From Prochlorococcus sp. AG-412-C21 (lineage in GTDB: Bacteria > Cyanobacteriota > Cyanobacteriia > PCC-6307 > Cyanobiaceae): a stretch of 64,000 nucleotides of DNA. This document shows, piece after piece, positions 11,682 through 23,384 of the stretch. Made by a program: the position numbers and the translations under genes. Numbering within the stretch: position 1 is the stretch's first letter; the number at the start of each line of letters is the position of its first letter. Below the pieces are notes generated by a model, which did no database searches, had not been told where the DNA came from, and was given only the letters and a program-made list of their open reading frames with translations. Where the stretch lies: contig QCKZ01000001.1 in assembly GCA_003214975.1 (NCBI GenBank), positions 1-64,000 on the forward strand. Reading direction: 5' to 3'.

Positions 11682-11864
11682 TTATACAGGAATATTGGGC
11701 TTACCTATTGTGGCCACAAGTATTAATATTCCAATCAAAAATAGAAAGGTTATTGAAAAATGATAAATACTTTTTGAACCCTTCCTAACCATATTTCTCA
11801 TAGCAAGCTTTATAAAGCTTGGAGGAGCAACTTTTTTTTCTAAATTTTCGTTTTGATTTTCCAT
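11682..11864 (-). CDS. small membrane protein, DUF3285-like
   Basis: 60 aa; PPSFIKLAMRNMVRKGSKSIYHFSITFLFLIGILILVA; one TM segment. Confidence 0.6.
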   Translation of the reverse strand: MENQNENLEKKVAPPSFIKLAMRNMVRKGSKSIYHFSITFLFLIGILILVATIGKPNIPV

Positions 11865-11867
11865 TAA

Positions 11868-12990
11868 TTATTCAATAGATTCGCTAGAAGAAATATTCAT
11901 GCGTAATAATTCATGAATAAATGGGTCAAGTCCACCATCTAAAACTCTATCTAAGTCGTTAGTCTCCTGCATAGTTCTAAGATCTTTTACCATTTGATAG
12001 GGATGGAAAACATAATTTCTTATTTGATTGCCCCATGCAGCTTCCACAATATCACCTTTAATATCAGCGACTTCAGCAGCTCGTTGTTCTTTAGCAATCA
12101 CTAATAGTTTAGACTTTAGAAGTAGCATAGCTTTTTCTTTATTTTGTAATTGAGATCTTTCTTGGGTGCATCTTACTGAAATCCCTGAAGGCAAATGAAC
12201 AATCCTTACTGCTGTTTCTACCTTATTAACATTTTGTCCTCCAGCTCCACCGGATCTACTAGTTGTAATTTCTAAATCTTTTTCAGGTATATCAAGTGAA
12301 ATATTATCATCTAATTTTGGCATAACCTCTACCCCAGCAAAGCTTGTTTGTCTTTTTCCGTTAGCATTGAAAGGAGAAATTCTTACTAATCTATGAGTTC
12401 CTTTTTCATGTTGAAGATAGCCGTATGCATATTTTCCATCAATTTCAAACGTTACACTTTTAATACCTGCTTCTTCTCCTTGAGATAATTCATTGATGAT
12501 AAGTCTCATTTGATTATTATCCGCCCATCTTGAATACATTCTCAATAATATCTCTACCCAATCCTGTGCATCTGTTCCACCCGCACCTGAGTTAATAGAA
12601 ACTACTGCTCCTTCCTTATCATATTCACCACATAACAATCTTTCAAATTCCCATTTATCTAAATTCTCTCTTAATTTGTTTAAGCCTTGCTGGGATTCCA
12701 AAATCATTTCTTCTTCAGGTTCTAAAGAATAAAGCTCGAGAGATGCTTTAGCATCAGAAATAAAGGTTTTCCATTTATCTAACAATTCAATTTGTTCTTT
12801 GACATCATCAAGGATTAACATTTGTTTCTTCGCTTCTTCTTGATTCTCCCAAAATCCAGGCTGAGCAGAAATTTGTTCCAACTCTCTCCTTTTCGCTTTT
12901 AATCTTGGAACGTCAAAGACAATCCTGAGCATTACCCAGGCGCTTTGTTAGTTCCGAAAGATCTTTTTTGAACTCTGTAATATCTATCAA
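11868..12990 (-). CDS. prfB: peptide chain release factor 2, with +1 programmed frameshift at CTT TGA C (12918..12912)
   Basis: Main ORF (11868..12932) has [14 protein letters not shown] and AGGTDAQDW. Upstream 0-frame reads TTG(12990) [29 protein letters not shown]; a +1 shift after CTT continues as [14 protein letters not shown]. Confidence 0.95.
12912..12918 (-). promoter_or_regulatory. RF2 programmed +1 ribosomal frameshift site (CTTTGAC)
   Basis: Minus strand GCT CAG GAT TGT CTT TGA C GTT CCA AGA; AGGA Shine-Dalgarno-like element 4 nt before CTT. Confidence 0.93.
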
Positions 12991-13066
12991 AATAGAATTT
13001 AATCGTTATTTATAATCTAACAAGCACTTTTGTTTAATAGTATAAACTAAGTATTATTTTAAAAAA

Positions 13067-13321
13067 ATGTCCAAAGTTGAAATTTATACTTGGCAATATT
13101 GCCCATTCTGTATGCGAGCAAAATCTCTACTCAAGAAAAAAAATATAAATTTTACAGAATATAAAATAGATGGCGATGAAGATGCCAGAGAATTGATGAC
13201 TGAAAGAGCTGATGGCAGAAGAACATTACCACAAATATTTATAGATAATGAGGGTATCGGAGGCTGCGATGATCTCTACATACTAGAAAATGAAAATAAA
13301 CTAGACGCATTATTAAACTAG
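13067..13321 (+). CDS. grxC: glutaredoxin 3
   Basis: 84 aa; [14 protein letters not shown] active site, [18 protein letters not shown]. Confidence 0.95.
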   Translation: MSKVEIYTWQYCPFCMRAKSLLKKKNINFTEYKIDGDEDARELMTERADGRRTLPQIFIDNEGIGGCDDLYILENENKLDALLN

Positions 13322-13326
13322 ATCTT

Positions 13327-14250
13327 ATGAAATTTCTATTCGTAATAGATCCAATAAAAAATATAAATCCCTTAAAAGATTCATCTGCTGCTTTAATGCA
13401 AGCATCATCAAAGAAAAATATTGAAATCTGGAGTTGTACTCCTCAAGACCTTGAGGCTAGAGGTGATGAAGTATGGGCATCTTCCGTAAAAGTTGAAGTA
13501 AATCCATGGATTTCTTTCAAAGAGAATGATTGCATACCTCTCGCAGAATTTAATTGCATTTGGATGAGAAAAGATCCTCCTGTAAATGAGGCTTATTTGT
13601 ATGCAACCCATCTCTTAGAAGTTGCCGAAAGAAAAGGCGTAAAAGTAATTAACAAACCCTCATCATTAAGGGCATGGAATGAAAAGTTAGGTGCTTTGAG
13701 ATACAGCCACTTAATGGCCCCAACAATAGTTGCGAGTAAGGTGAAAGATCTTATTAATTTTGCAAATATAAATAATGAAGTAGTCGTAAAACCTCTTGGA
13801 GGAAAAGGAGGTCAAGGAGTTATCAGGATAAATAAAAATTCCCCAGGCATTAAATCAATCATTGAATTAATAACTTCTCAAGAAGAATTACCCGTTATGA
13901 TGCAAAAATTTATTCCTGAAGTCATAGACGGAGATAAAAGAATAATTATAGTAAATGGTGAAGCAATTGGATCTATAAATAGGATTCCTCAAGGAGGTGA
14001 TTTCAGGAGTAATTTAGCTATGGGAGGAAAGGCTGAACCAACATTATTAACGGAAAAAGAAAAAAGTATCTGCTCAGAGTTATCTCAACACTTCAAAGAT
14101 GAAGGTTTATTTTTTGTGGGTATTGATGTAATAAATGGAATGCTTAGCGAGATTAATGTAACAAGTCCAACAGGTTTAAGAGAAATAGAAAATTTATCTA
14201 ATAAGAATGTTTCAGAGGAAGTTATTGAAAAATTAGTGGAAATTATCTAG
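13327..14250 (+). CDS. gshB: glutathione synthetase
   Basis: 307 aa; [54 protein letters not shown]. Confidence 0.96.
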   Translation: MKFLFVIDPIKNINPLKDSSAALMQASSKKNIEIWSCTPQDLEARGDEVWASSVKVEVNPWISFKENDCIPLAEFNCIWMRKDPPVNEAYLYATHLLEVAERKGVKVINKPSSLRAWNEKLGALRYSHLMAPTIVASKVKDLINFANINNEVVVKPLGGKGGQGVIRINKNSPGIKSIIELITSQEELPVMMQKFIPEVIDGDKRIIIVNGEAIGSINRIPQGGDFRSNLAMGGKAEPTLLTEKEKSICSELSQHFKDEGLFFVGIDVINGMLSEINVTSPTGLREIENLSNKNVSEEVIEKLVEII

Positions 14251-15655
14251 GGTTTTTAGCGAAAAATATTTGTTTTACTATAGATTCAAATTTTAATTTA
14301 ATCTCATCTATTTCGTTCTCTAAAACAGAACCTGAAACTATACCTGAACCGGCAGTAAATTCAATATTTTCTTCAAAATATCTTGCGCCTCTTATTGCTA
14401 CAAGAAATGAAGAATTTCCTGATGCATCAACCCAACCCATTGGAGAAGCATAATTTCCTCTAGGGAAAGACTCTAGAGTATTTATCCAATCCAATGCTTC
14501 ATTTTTTGGGTATCCACAAACAGCCGGAGATGGATGCAAATTTTTAAGTAATTCAAAAGGACATATGTTTTCAACTTTAGAGAAAATTAGTGTTTGCAAA
14601 TGAGAAATAGCTCCAAATGAATTTACCTTGATATCACCTTTTTCAAAGTTGGTTATTTTTGAAACCTCTAAACATTTAATTAAATACTGTATTACATAAT
14701 TATGTTCCTTTAAGTCTTTAGAACTTCTAAGGAGTTTATTAAAATTTGAATTAGTTGCGATGGTTCCAGCAAGAGCCTGCAAAGTTAAATTAGGTTTAGT
14801 AAAAGAAAATAATTTTTCTGGAGATGCTCCAAACAAAATATCTTTACTATTCCTTTTCCAAACATATCTGCATGTATTTGGTTGATTCTTTTTTAATCTT
14901 TTTAAAATTTCTACTAAATCTAATTTATTTTTAAGTTTTATTTTAATCCTATTCGCTAAAACTATCTTTTCGAGGATACCTTTCTCTACTAATTTAATTC
15001 CTCTATTTACTATTTGTTTCAAATTGATGTTAGACATTTCTAAGGAATTTAAGAAATCATCAATAATAGGAAAATCAAAACTACTTTTTAAGCTAGATGA
15101 TTTTATTAATTCTGAGCCATAATTAATAACTTCATTTCTAATTGCCCATATTTCTTCAATTAATGTTCTTAATGATGACTTACCTTCAACATGACCATTG
15201 ATTCTTAACCAGCAATTATTATCGCTTTTGATAATTAATATTTTTGGTAAGATAGCTTCCAAAATAGGAACATCTGAAGATAAATTCTTATTATTCAAGT
15301 TTTCAGAAAAAGAAAACAAATAAATTATTTTTGAAAGTGAGGAAATTTGTGATTCATTTGTTAAGTTAATTAAATTTTTAAAATTCTCAGAATTAAACTC
15401 TTTTGCTACCTCAAATCTTTTTGGACCATCCAAAGTAACATATTTACATTTCTCGAAAGCAATATATGAAATGCCATCAGATTCCTCCCAAAATGAAGAA
15501 AACTGATATTTATTAATAAAAAATTCATATACTTGAAATAAATCAATACAAGGAATCTGAACACAAATACTTACTAATCCAGTATTTTCCACTTTCTTAT
15601 CGAAAGTGGAAAATACATCTTTTAAAAAATCTGTAAAATTTAAATCATTTTTCAT
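14243..15655 (-). CDS. menF: isochorismate synthase (menaquinone/phylloquinone pathway)
   Basis: 470 aa; chorismate-binding motifs [51 protein letters not shown]. Confidence 0.92.
   Translation of the reverse strand: MKNDLNFTDFLKDVFSTFDKKVENTGLVSICVQIPCIDLFQVYEFFINKYQFSSFWEESDGISYIAFEKCKYVTLDGPKRFEVAKEFNSENFKNLINLTNESQISSLSKIIYLFSFSENLNNKNLSSDVPILEAILPKILIIKSDNNCWLRINGHVEGKSSLRTLIEEIWAIRNEVINYGSELIKSSSLKSSFDFPIIDDFLNSLEMSNINLKQIVNRGIKLVEKGILEKIVLANRIKIKLKNKLDLVEILKRLKKNQPNTCRYVWKRNSKDILFGASPEKLFSFTKPNLTLQALAGTIATNSNFNKLLRSSKDLKEHNYVIQYLIKCLEVSKITNFEKGDIKVNSFGAISHLQTLIFSKVENICPFELLKNLHPSPAVCGYPKNEALDWINTLESFPRGNYASPMGWVDASGNSSFLVAIRGARYFEENIEFTAGSGIVSGSVLENEIDEIKLKFESIVKQIFFAKNPR
15582..15616. 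repeat. perfect 15-bp inverted repeat, 5-nt loop, inside the 5' end of menF
   Basis: GTATTTTCCACTTTC-TTATC-GAAAGTGGAAAATAC; every base of the 15-bp arms pairs. Confidence 0.98.
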
Positions 15656-15756
15656 TACTTATTGAAAATAACTAAAAATCATGCAATAAAGTAAAAAATG
15701 TAACTCAATTTATAAACTACATTTAATAATGATGGAATTTTGTGTGTTAATTAAAA

Positions 15757-16674
15757 ATGGATGAAAACAAAAAAAAATTATGGAAACAAGCAATAAAATG
15801 GCCTCTTTATTCTGTTGCAATACTTCCAGTTTTCATTACAGGGGCTTATCTACTGAATCAATATGAAAAAGTAAAAATATATAATTTGATTGCATTTACG
15901 TTAGCTGCAATTTTGATATTAATTTGGGAAAATCTAACTAATGATTTATTCGACGCAGAAACAGGAATCGATGAATTTAAATTTCATTCAATTGTAAATC
16001 TTATAAAAAACAAAAAAATAATTTCATTTATTGCATATACATCTTTAATTGTTGGTTTATTAATAATTTCAATTATCTCAGTATCAATAAGCATAAACAT
16101 TTTGATTTTAGTTGCAGTTTGCTGCTTCTTAGGATATTTATATCAAGGACCTCCTTTTAGATTTGGCTATCAAGGTTTAGGAGAACCATTATGCTGGCTT
16201 GCATTTGGACCTTTTGCTTACTCTGCAATCTTAATTGCGTTAAATCCGTCTAATATTTATTTAGAAGATATTCCTTGGAAAGTTTCTTTATTACTTGGTT
16301 CAGGACCTTCCATGGCAACAACTCTAGTATTATTTTGTTCTCATTTTCATCAAATTATTGAAGATAAAAAGTATGGGAAAAATTCACCTTTAGTTCGCTT
16401 AGGAGCAAAAAATGGTTCTCAATTTGTGCCTTGGATAATTTTTACAATATATATTTTTCAACTTTTCACTATAGTTACTGGATTTATTCCAGTTTTTTGT
16501 ATCCTTTATTTGATTAGTTTTCCTCAAGCAATAAAACTTATAAATTTATTACGATCTTCATATAACAAACCTTCAGCAATAAAAAATTGCAAATTCATAG
16601 CAATAAAATTTCAAACTCTTAATGGAGTTGGCTTAATCACAGGATTAATTTTTAATTACTTGATTAATAAATGA
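15757..16674 (+). CDS. menA: 1,4-dihydroxy-2-naphthoate phytyl/prenyltransferase
   Basis: 305 aa polytopic membrane protein; NLTNDLFDAETGID, GYLYQGPPFRFGYQGLGEPL; first gene of a menACE cluster. Confidence 0.92.
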   Translation: MDENKKKLWKQAIKWPLYSVAILPVFITGAYLLNQYEKVKIYNLIAFTLAAILILIWENLTNDLFDAETGIDEFKFHSIVNLIKNKKIISFIAYTSLIVGLLIISIISVSISINILILVAVCCFLGYLYQGPPFRFGYQGLGEPLCWLAFGPFAYSAILIALNPSNIYLEDIPWKVSLLLGSGPSMATTLVLFCSHFHQIIEDKKYGKNSPLVRLGAKNGSQFVPWIIFTIYIFQLFTIVTGFIPVFCILYLISFPQAIKLINLLRSSYNKPSAIKNCKFIAIKFQTLNGVGLITGLIFNYLINK

Positions 16675-17636
16675 ACTTAATATTTAAAAAAAAATCTTAT
16701 TGCTTTAAATTTTCCACAAAAATAGAAAATTCTAAAACCACTTATCTTACAAAATCGGGTTGGATAATTAAATTAAAAAATAAAGATAAAAAAATTGGAT
16801 TTGGAGAAGTTTCACCTCTGCTAAAAGAAGACTTAAAAAAATGTGAAGAACAATTAAATATGATTCCTGAGTATGTAGGAGTATTAAATTTATCTAAGCA
16901 AATAAATATTTTTCACCCATGCATTCAATCTGCAATAAATTCAGCTTTGGCAGAAATGAATGGAGAAATAATTTTTAAAGAAAACTATTTTTTTGATGAA
17001 ATTGATAAAACAGCCGTACTTTTAAATCCTAATAATGTCATTTCAGATTTAAATGAAATTAAAAAAAGTCAATCTAATAAGGGAAAATCAGTAACCATAA
17101 AATGGAAAGTAGCTTTAAAAAATAATAATGAGGAAGAAGCAATTTTAGAAGAAATTTTAAGCCAAATAGATAATAATATTAAGTTAAGGATAGATGCTAA
17201 TGGTTCTTGGGGCAGGGAGATGGCTAACAGATGGGTCGATATTTTGAAAGATAACAAAAATATAGATTGGTTGGAACAACCTCTTTCTGTGGATGATATT
17301 GATGGATTAAAAGAACTCAACCAAAAAATTCCAATAGCTTTAGACGAATCACTTTTAAAATTTCCAACTTTGATTGATGAGTGGAAGGGTTGGCAAATTC
17401 GAAGACCCTCTCAAGAAAAGAATCCAGATAAGCTTTTAAGAGACTTAGAAAATAAAAAAGCTTTAATATCTATAAGTACTTCATTTGAAACTGGAATAGG
17501 AAGAAGATGGCTTTATCATTTATCATCGCTACAGTTACAAGGACCAACACCAAAAGTTCCTGGTTTAGCAATGAATAAATTCCCTAACTCTTTCCTATTT
17601 TTAAATGAAGCACAAAAGATATGGGATAAACTATGA
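16671..17636 (+). CDS. menC: o-succinylbenzoate synthase
   Basis: 321 aa enolase-superfamily protein; KWKVAL, LRIDANGSW, WLEQPL, IALDESL; overlaps menA by 4 bp. Confidence 0.88.
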   Translation: MNLIFKKKSYCFKFSTKIENSKTTYLTKSGWIIKLKNKDKKIGFGEVSPLLKEDLKKCEEQLNMIPEYVGVLNLSKQINIFHPCIQSAINSALAEMNGEIIFKENYFFDEIDKTAVLLNPNNVISDLNEIKKSQSNKGKSVTIKWKVALKNNNEEEAILEEILSQIDNNIKLRIDANGSWGREMANRWVDILKDNKNIDWLEQPLSVDDIDGLKELNQKIPIALDESLLKFPTLIDEWKGWQIRRPSQEKNPDKLLRDLENKKALISISTSFETGIGRRWLYHLSSLQLQGPTPKVPGLAMNKFPNSFLFLNEAQKIWDKL

Positions 17637-18835
17637 AAAGTAAAATTCATATTATTGAAGTTGAAAATAATGAACCTCAATCTATAGAGAAAATTATTCA
17701 GAGAATTAAAGAGAATAAAATAATTTATATAAAAAACAAATTTTATGAAAACGAAGAGGTACTAGATCAGATACATGAAAATGGACCAGCGATTATCTTA
17801 AACAGCAGTGGGAGCAGTGGTAAACCTAGAAAATGTATTCACCATTTAGATAATCTCAAATTATCTGCCGCCACTTCAGGAAAATGGCTAAAAGAGCAAG
17901 GATATGAATTACAAAACTGCTTAATTTTTAACACTTTACCCCTTAACCACATAAGTGGATTAATGCCAATTTTTAGAAGTCAAAATTGGGGATGTGATTG
18001 TATTAATATTTCTCCGAATTTAATAAGAAATACTAAAGAACTTCTGCTGTTTACAATCAAATCACAAAAAAACAAAAAACATTTGATTACGTCATTAGTA
18101 CCTACCCAATTAAAAAGACTTTTATCTGAAAAAGATGGTATTAATTGGCTAAAAATTTTTGATTTGATTTGGGTAGGTGGAGCTTCAATTACCCGCGAAA
18201 CTGCAAAAAAATGTATAAAAGAACAAATAAAATTAGCACCTTGTTACGGCTCAACTGAAACAGCAGCAATGGTTACGAGTTTAAAACCAAAAGAATTCTT
18301 AATGGGTTTTGAAAATGTTGGAGAAATACTACCTGATACAAAAATAAGAATAAATGAACAAGGATTAATTGAGATAAAATCAGCCAGAATTGGAATCGAA
18401 ATAATAGATTCTTCAAAAACTGAAAATTTCAAAAATAAAAATGGATGGTGGCGAACGGGAGATTTAGGTGAAATTAATCAAATCAATAATTCTTTATATT
18501 TAAAGTTTATTGGAAGAATTGATAACGCTTTTGATTCAGGAGGAGAAATCGTTTTTCCAGAAGTAATTGAATCTCGATTAAATGATTTCATTATGAAAGA
18601 AAATATCCCAATTAATAAATTCAATATTTCAAAAGTAACCGACAAATTATGGGGAAATAAAATTAAAATAATTGTTGAATTTAGAGAACTTACAAATCCT
18701 AAAAATATTGAAAATTCATTAAATTTATTAAAAAACTTTTCACAAAGTTGGCCTAAACATGAAAAACCAGAAAAGTGGATTATTAAAAATAAAAATACAA
18801 GTACAGAAAAAAGAAACTATAAATTTAAAAAATAA
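17633..18835 (+). CDS. menE: O-succinylbenzoate-CoA ligase
   Basis: 400 aa AMP-binding: NSSGSSGKPRKCIH, CYGSTETAAMV, WWRTGDLGEI; overlaps menC by 4 bp. Confidence 0.9.
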   Translation: MKSKIHIIEVENNEPQSIEKIIQRIKENKIIYIKNKFYENEEVLDQIHENGPAIILNSSGSSGKPRKCIHHLDNLKLSAATSGKWLKEQGYELQNCLIFNTLPLNHISGLMPIFRSQNWGCDCINISPNLIRNTKELLLFTIKSQKNKKHLITSLVPTQLKRLLSEKDGINWLKIFDLIWVGGASITRETAKKCIKEQIKLAPCYGSTETAAMVTSLKPKEFLMGFENVGEILPDTKIRINEQGLIEIKSARIGIEIIDSSKTENFKNKNGWWRTGDLGEINQINNSLYLKFIGRIDNAFDSGGEIVFPEVIESRLNDFIMKENIPINKFNISKVTDKLWGNKIKIIVEFRELTNPKNIENSLNLLKNFSQSWPKHEKPEKWIIKNKNTSTEKRNYKFKK

Positions 18836-18845
18836 TAAATAATAA

Positions 18846-19298
<453 letters not shown>

Positions 19299-19307
19299 TT
19301 AAAGAAC

Positions 19308-20495
19308 TTATCTATCCACAGATCCCATAATCACATCTATTGAACCAAGGATTGCCATAATATCGGCGATTTTGGCACCTTTAAGAATATGAGGCAATAT
19401 TTGGAGATTATTTAAATCAGCTGCTCTTATTTTAAATCTCCATGGGGTAACTTCATTATTTCCTTGAATAAATACACCTATTTCTCCTTTACCGGACTCT
19501 AATCTTGTATATAATTCTCCATTAGGAATTTTAAAAGTTGGAGCAACCTTCTTAGCTACATATTGATAGTCAATACCAAATATTTCACTCTTCTTATCTT
19601 CAGTCGCCATTCTTTGAGCTTCTAAATTTTCTGTTGGACCTCCTGGAATCATTTTGCATGCTTGGCGAATGATGCTTAGTGATTGTCTCATCTCTTCAAC
19701 TCTTACTCGATATCTTGCATAACAATCTCCTTCTTTTTCTGAAGCAATCTGCCAATCAAAATCGTCATAACATTCATAACTATCGACTTTTCTCAAATCC
19801 CAGGAAACTCCAGAAGCCCTAAGCATTGGGCCAGACAAAGACCAATTAATTGCCTGATCTCTTTGTATTGTTCCAAGACCTTCAATTCTTTTTCTAAAAA
19901 TTGGATTATTTGTGATTAATTTTTCGTACTCATCTATCTTCGGACCGAACCAATCGCAAAAGTCTATACATTTTTCTAACCATCCGTATGGAAGATCACA
20001 TGCAACACCACCTATCCTGAAGAAATTATTATTTATTAGCCTTTGTCCAGTAGCAGCTTCCCAAAGATCATAAATCATTTCTCTTTCTCTAAAGATATAG
20101 AAAAATGGAGTTTGAGCTCCTACGTCTGCTAAAAAGGGGCCAAGCCATAAAAGATGATTAGCAATACGATTAAGTTCCAACATAAGAACTCTGATGTAAC
20201 TAGCTCTTTTAGGAACTGGAATATTAGCTAATCTTTCAGGAGCATTTACTACAATAGCTTCATAAAACATTCCTGCTGCATAATCCATTCTGCTTACATA
20301 AGGGACATACATAACATTTGTTCTATTTTCAGCTATCTTTTCCATTCCTCTATGCAAATATCCAATTACCGGCTCACAATCAATGACATTTTCACCATCA
20401 AGAGTTACAACTAACCTTAAAACTCCATGCATTGAGGGATGGTGAGGGCCAAAATTGACCACCATTGGTTCTGTTCTAGTCTCTAGCTGAGCCAT
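19308..20495 (-). CDS. ndhH: NAD(P)H-quinone oxidoreductase subunit H
   Basis: 395 aa; [45 protein letters not shown]-terminus. Confidence 0.98.
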
Positions 20496-20533
20496 TCGAA
20501 ATTTAACTTCTAAATAAATCTTAGTCGAAAGTT

Positions 20534-21436
20534 ATGCAAACTGAACTATCTGATTCATCTTTTTTCAATCATAAATCAGTGATGACAGATGAGATTATGG
20601 CCTCATTAGAGCATTGCCCATTAATATATAACAACGAACTTAAAGGAATAGACGCAACTTTAGGCGGAGGCGGGCACTCTTATCATTTATTGAGAAAATA
20701 TTCGGATTTAAATATAATTGGACTTGATCAAGATCCATTCGCAAGAAAATCAGCATCAAAAAAACTTGATGAATTTAAAAATAGGATTGATATAAGGGCT
20801 TCAAATTTTGCGGATTTTGCACCAAAAGAAAAAGTTTCTTTTGTAATTGCAGATCTTGGAGTAAATAGTAACCAAATTGATGACCCTAAAAGAGGATTTA
20901 GTTTCCAAAAAGATGGTCCACTTGATATGCGGATGAATCCTTTTCTTGAGGTTGATGCAGAGAAATTAATTGAGACTTTAAATGAAAAAGATCTAGCTAA
21001 CCTAATTTATAAATATGGGGATGAGAGATTATCAAGAAAGATTGCTAGGAAAATAAAAATGGATTTAAAGGTAAATGGGAAATATTCTGGAACCAAAGAG
21101 TTAGCTTATTCTATTGCAGGCTGCTTCCCACCAAAACAAAGATATAAAAAAATACACCCAGCAACTAGAACATTCCAAGCACTAAGAATTGCTGTTAATA
21201 AAGAAATTGAAGTATTAGAAAAATTTTTGCAAATTGTCCCTGATTGGCTATTGCCAGGCGGAATTATTTCTATTATTAGTTTTCATTCCCTGGAGGATAG
21301 GTTAGTTAAAATTTCTTTTAAGAATGATCAAAGATTAAAAAACCTGACAAAAAAGCCAATAACTCCCTCCGAACAAGAAGTAGAAATGAATAAAAGAGCC
21401 AGAAGCGGAAAATTAAGAGTTGCTCAATTAAAGTAG
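20534..21436 (+). CDS. rsmH: 16S rRNA m4C1402 methyltransferase
   Basis: 300 aa; HKSVMTDEI, DATLGGGGHS, RTFQALRIAVNKE, SFHSLEDRLVK. Confidence 0.96.
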   Translation: MQTELSDSSFFNHKSVMTDEIMASLEHCPLIYNNELKGIDATLGGGGHSYHLLRKYSDLNIIGLDQDPFARKSASKKLDEFKNRIDIRASNFADFAPKEKVSFVIADLGVNSNQIDDPKRGFSFQKDGPLDMRMNPFLEVDAEKLIETLNEKDLANLIYKYGDERLSRKIARKIKMDLKVNGKYSGTKELAYSIAGCFPPKQRYKKIHPATRTFQALRIAVNKEIEVLEKFLQIVPDWLLPGGIISIISFHSLEDRLVKISFKNDQRLKNLTKKPITPSEQEVEMNKRARSGKLRVAQLK

Positions 21437-21450
21437 TGAGCCAATAGTTC

Positions 21451-22596
21451 CTAACGTAATGATTTGATTGTATTAGTCAGTATTTGAATTGCTTGTTTTA
21501 TATCTTTTGAACTAGTGCTTAATCCAATACTTAACCTTATTGAAGATTCTGCTTCTTTAAAAGATCTACCTAAGGCGAGTAAAACGTGAGAAGGCTCACC
21601 ATTACTGCATGCTGATCCACTAGAACAAATTATTTTAGATTTTAAAAGTTTATGAAACTTTGCTCCGTTTAAATCCAATACAGTCAAATTCAAATTGTGA
21701 GGTAACCTTTTTTTTATGGAGCCATTAATTAATAAACCAGCATTATTTTCTAACAAACCCTCTAAAAGTTTATTTCTATACAAAAGTAATTTCTCAGCAT
21801 TCTTTTTTTGATTAAGAACGGCTATCTCTATTGCCTTAGCAAAGCCTACTACTAGAGGGAGAGGTAATGTGCCAGATCTTAGACCATATTCCTGCCCTCC
21901 TCCAACAATTAAAGGTTCCAGATTAATTTCTTCATCAATCAAAAGAAGTCCTATCCCTTTGGGACCATAAATTTTATGGGAACTCATCGTTATCATATTT
22001 AAATTTGATAAAAGATCGTTTAAATCGATATAACCTAAACATTGTGCAAAATCAGAGTGAAAAATTATTCCTCTCGAATTACATATCTTTAAAATATTCT
22101 CTATGGGCTGAATAACTCCTATTTCGTTATTTGCCAACATGAAACTCACCATAAATGTATCTTCTCTTATATGCTTTTTAAACTTTTCTTCTGAAATTAA
22201 ACCATCGCTTTCTGGAGCTATTTCTGTAACCATAAATCCTTCTTTTTTTAATTGATTTAGGGGCTCCAATACAGCTTTATGCTCCGTTTTTGAGGTAATA
22301 ATATGTCCATAATTTCCTGTTTTTTTATAGTAATTTCTTGCAAAACCTATTAAGGCTAAGTTATTAGATTCTGTAGCCCCACTAGTAAAAATAACCTTTT
22401 TATTATGAAGAAATAAATTTTGTTCTATGCTTTCTCTTGAGGCTTCCAATATAGCGCTTGCGTTTATACCCGCCAAATTAGATTTGCTTGTAGGGTTAGA
22501 AAATATCTCAGTCCAAAAAGGTTTCATAGAATCAACAACATCTTTAGAGCAAGGAGTTGATGATTGGTAGTCTAGTAGTATGGGAGTTGATAGCAT
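21451..22596 (-). CDS. cysteine desulfurase (NifS/IscS family)
   Basis: 381 aa; LDYQSSTPC, TSGATESNNLA, SSHKIYGPKGIG, SSGSACSNGEPSHVLLALG. Confidence 0.93.
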   Translation of the reverse strand: MLSTPILLDYQSSTPCSKDVVDSMKPFWTEIFSNPTSKSNLAGINASAILEASRESIEQNLFLHNKKVIFTSGATESNNLALIGFARNYYKKTGNYGHIITSKTEHKAVLEPLNQLKKEGFMVTEIAPESDGLISEEKFKKHIREDTFMVSFMLANNEIGVIQPIENILKICNSRGIIFHSDFAQCLGYIDLNDLLSNLNMITMSSHKIYGPKGIGLLLIDEEINLEPLIVGGGQEYGLRSGTLPLPLVVGFAKAIEIAVLNQKKNAEKLLLYRNKLLEGLLENNAGLLINGSIKKRLPHNLNLTVLDLNGAKFHKLLKSKIICSSGSACSNGEPSHVLLALGRSFKEAESSIRLSIGLSTSSKDIKQAIQILTNTIKSLR

Positions 22597-22654
22597 TGTA
22601 TTTAGTATATAAAATTCTCATTATTACTAGAAATCAAATTCAAGAATTTTAAAA

Positions 22655-23383
22655 ATGAATGAAATTAACCAAATAAATAATGAAACAGTAAGAAAATCAA
22701 AAATTTTATTAGTTGATGATGAACCTGGTTTAAGAACAGCTGTTAAAACATTTCTAGAAGATGAAGGCTTTGAAATATTTATTGCAGTTGATGGGGAGGA
22801 AGGTTGGGAAAAAGCTCAAACAATTTTTCCTGATTTGATAATTAGCGACATTATGATGCCCCGCGCTAACGGTTATGATTTATTAGAGAAAATTAGAGAA
22901 GATGAAAAATTAGGAGGAACTCCAGTTATTTTTTTAACAGCAAAAGGAATGACCTTAGATAGAACAGAGGGTTATCTCGCAGGAGTTGATGATTATATTT
23001 CCAAACCTTTCGACCCCGATGAATTAGCTGCGAGAGTTAAAAATGTAATCAATAGACAAGAACGTTTACTAAAAGAAGCTGCACGATTCGCAGATATTGA
23101 TGTAAGCAAAATGGCGAAACAAATTACTGAAATAAAATCTATGCTCACAGACCAAAACCCCACTAATGCAGAAAATAAAATAAATCTTCCTAGTTTTACT
23201 CCAAGAGAAGCAAGTGTACTTCAACTAGTAGCAGAGGGGCTGATGAATAAGGAAATTGCAAGACAGCTTGAAACATCTATTAGAAATGTTGAAAAATATG
23301 TAAGTAGACTTTTTATCAAGACAGGTACATCTAGCAGAACCGAATTAGTTCGTTATGCACTTGAAAATCATTTAGTAAAATAA
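22655..23383 (+). CDS. two-component response regulator, REC + LuxR/NarL-type HTH (Ycf29-like)
   Basis: 242 aa; LLVDDEPGLR, DLIISDIMMP, FLTAKG, C-terminal FTPREASVLQLVAEGLMNKEIARQLETSIRNVEKYVSRLF. Confidence 0.88.
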   Translation: MNEINQINNETVRKSKILLVDDEPGLRTAVKTFLEDEGFEIFIAVDGEEGWEKAQTIFPDLIISDIMMPRANGYDLLEKIREDEKLGGTPVIFLTAKGMTLDRTEGYLAGVDDYISKPFDPDELAARVKNVINRQERLLKEAARFADIDVSKMAKQITEIKSMLTDQNPTNAENKINLPSFTPREASVLQLVAEGLMNKEIARQLETSIRNVEKYVSRLFIKTGTSSRTELVRYALENHLVK

Positions 23384-23384
23384 A

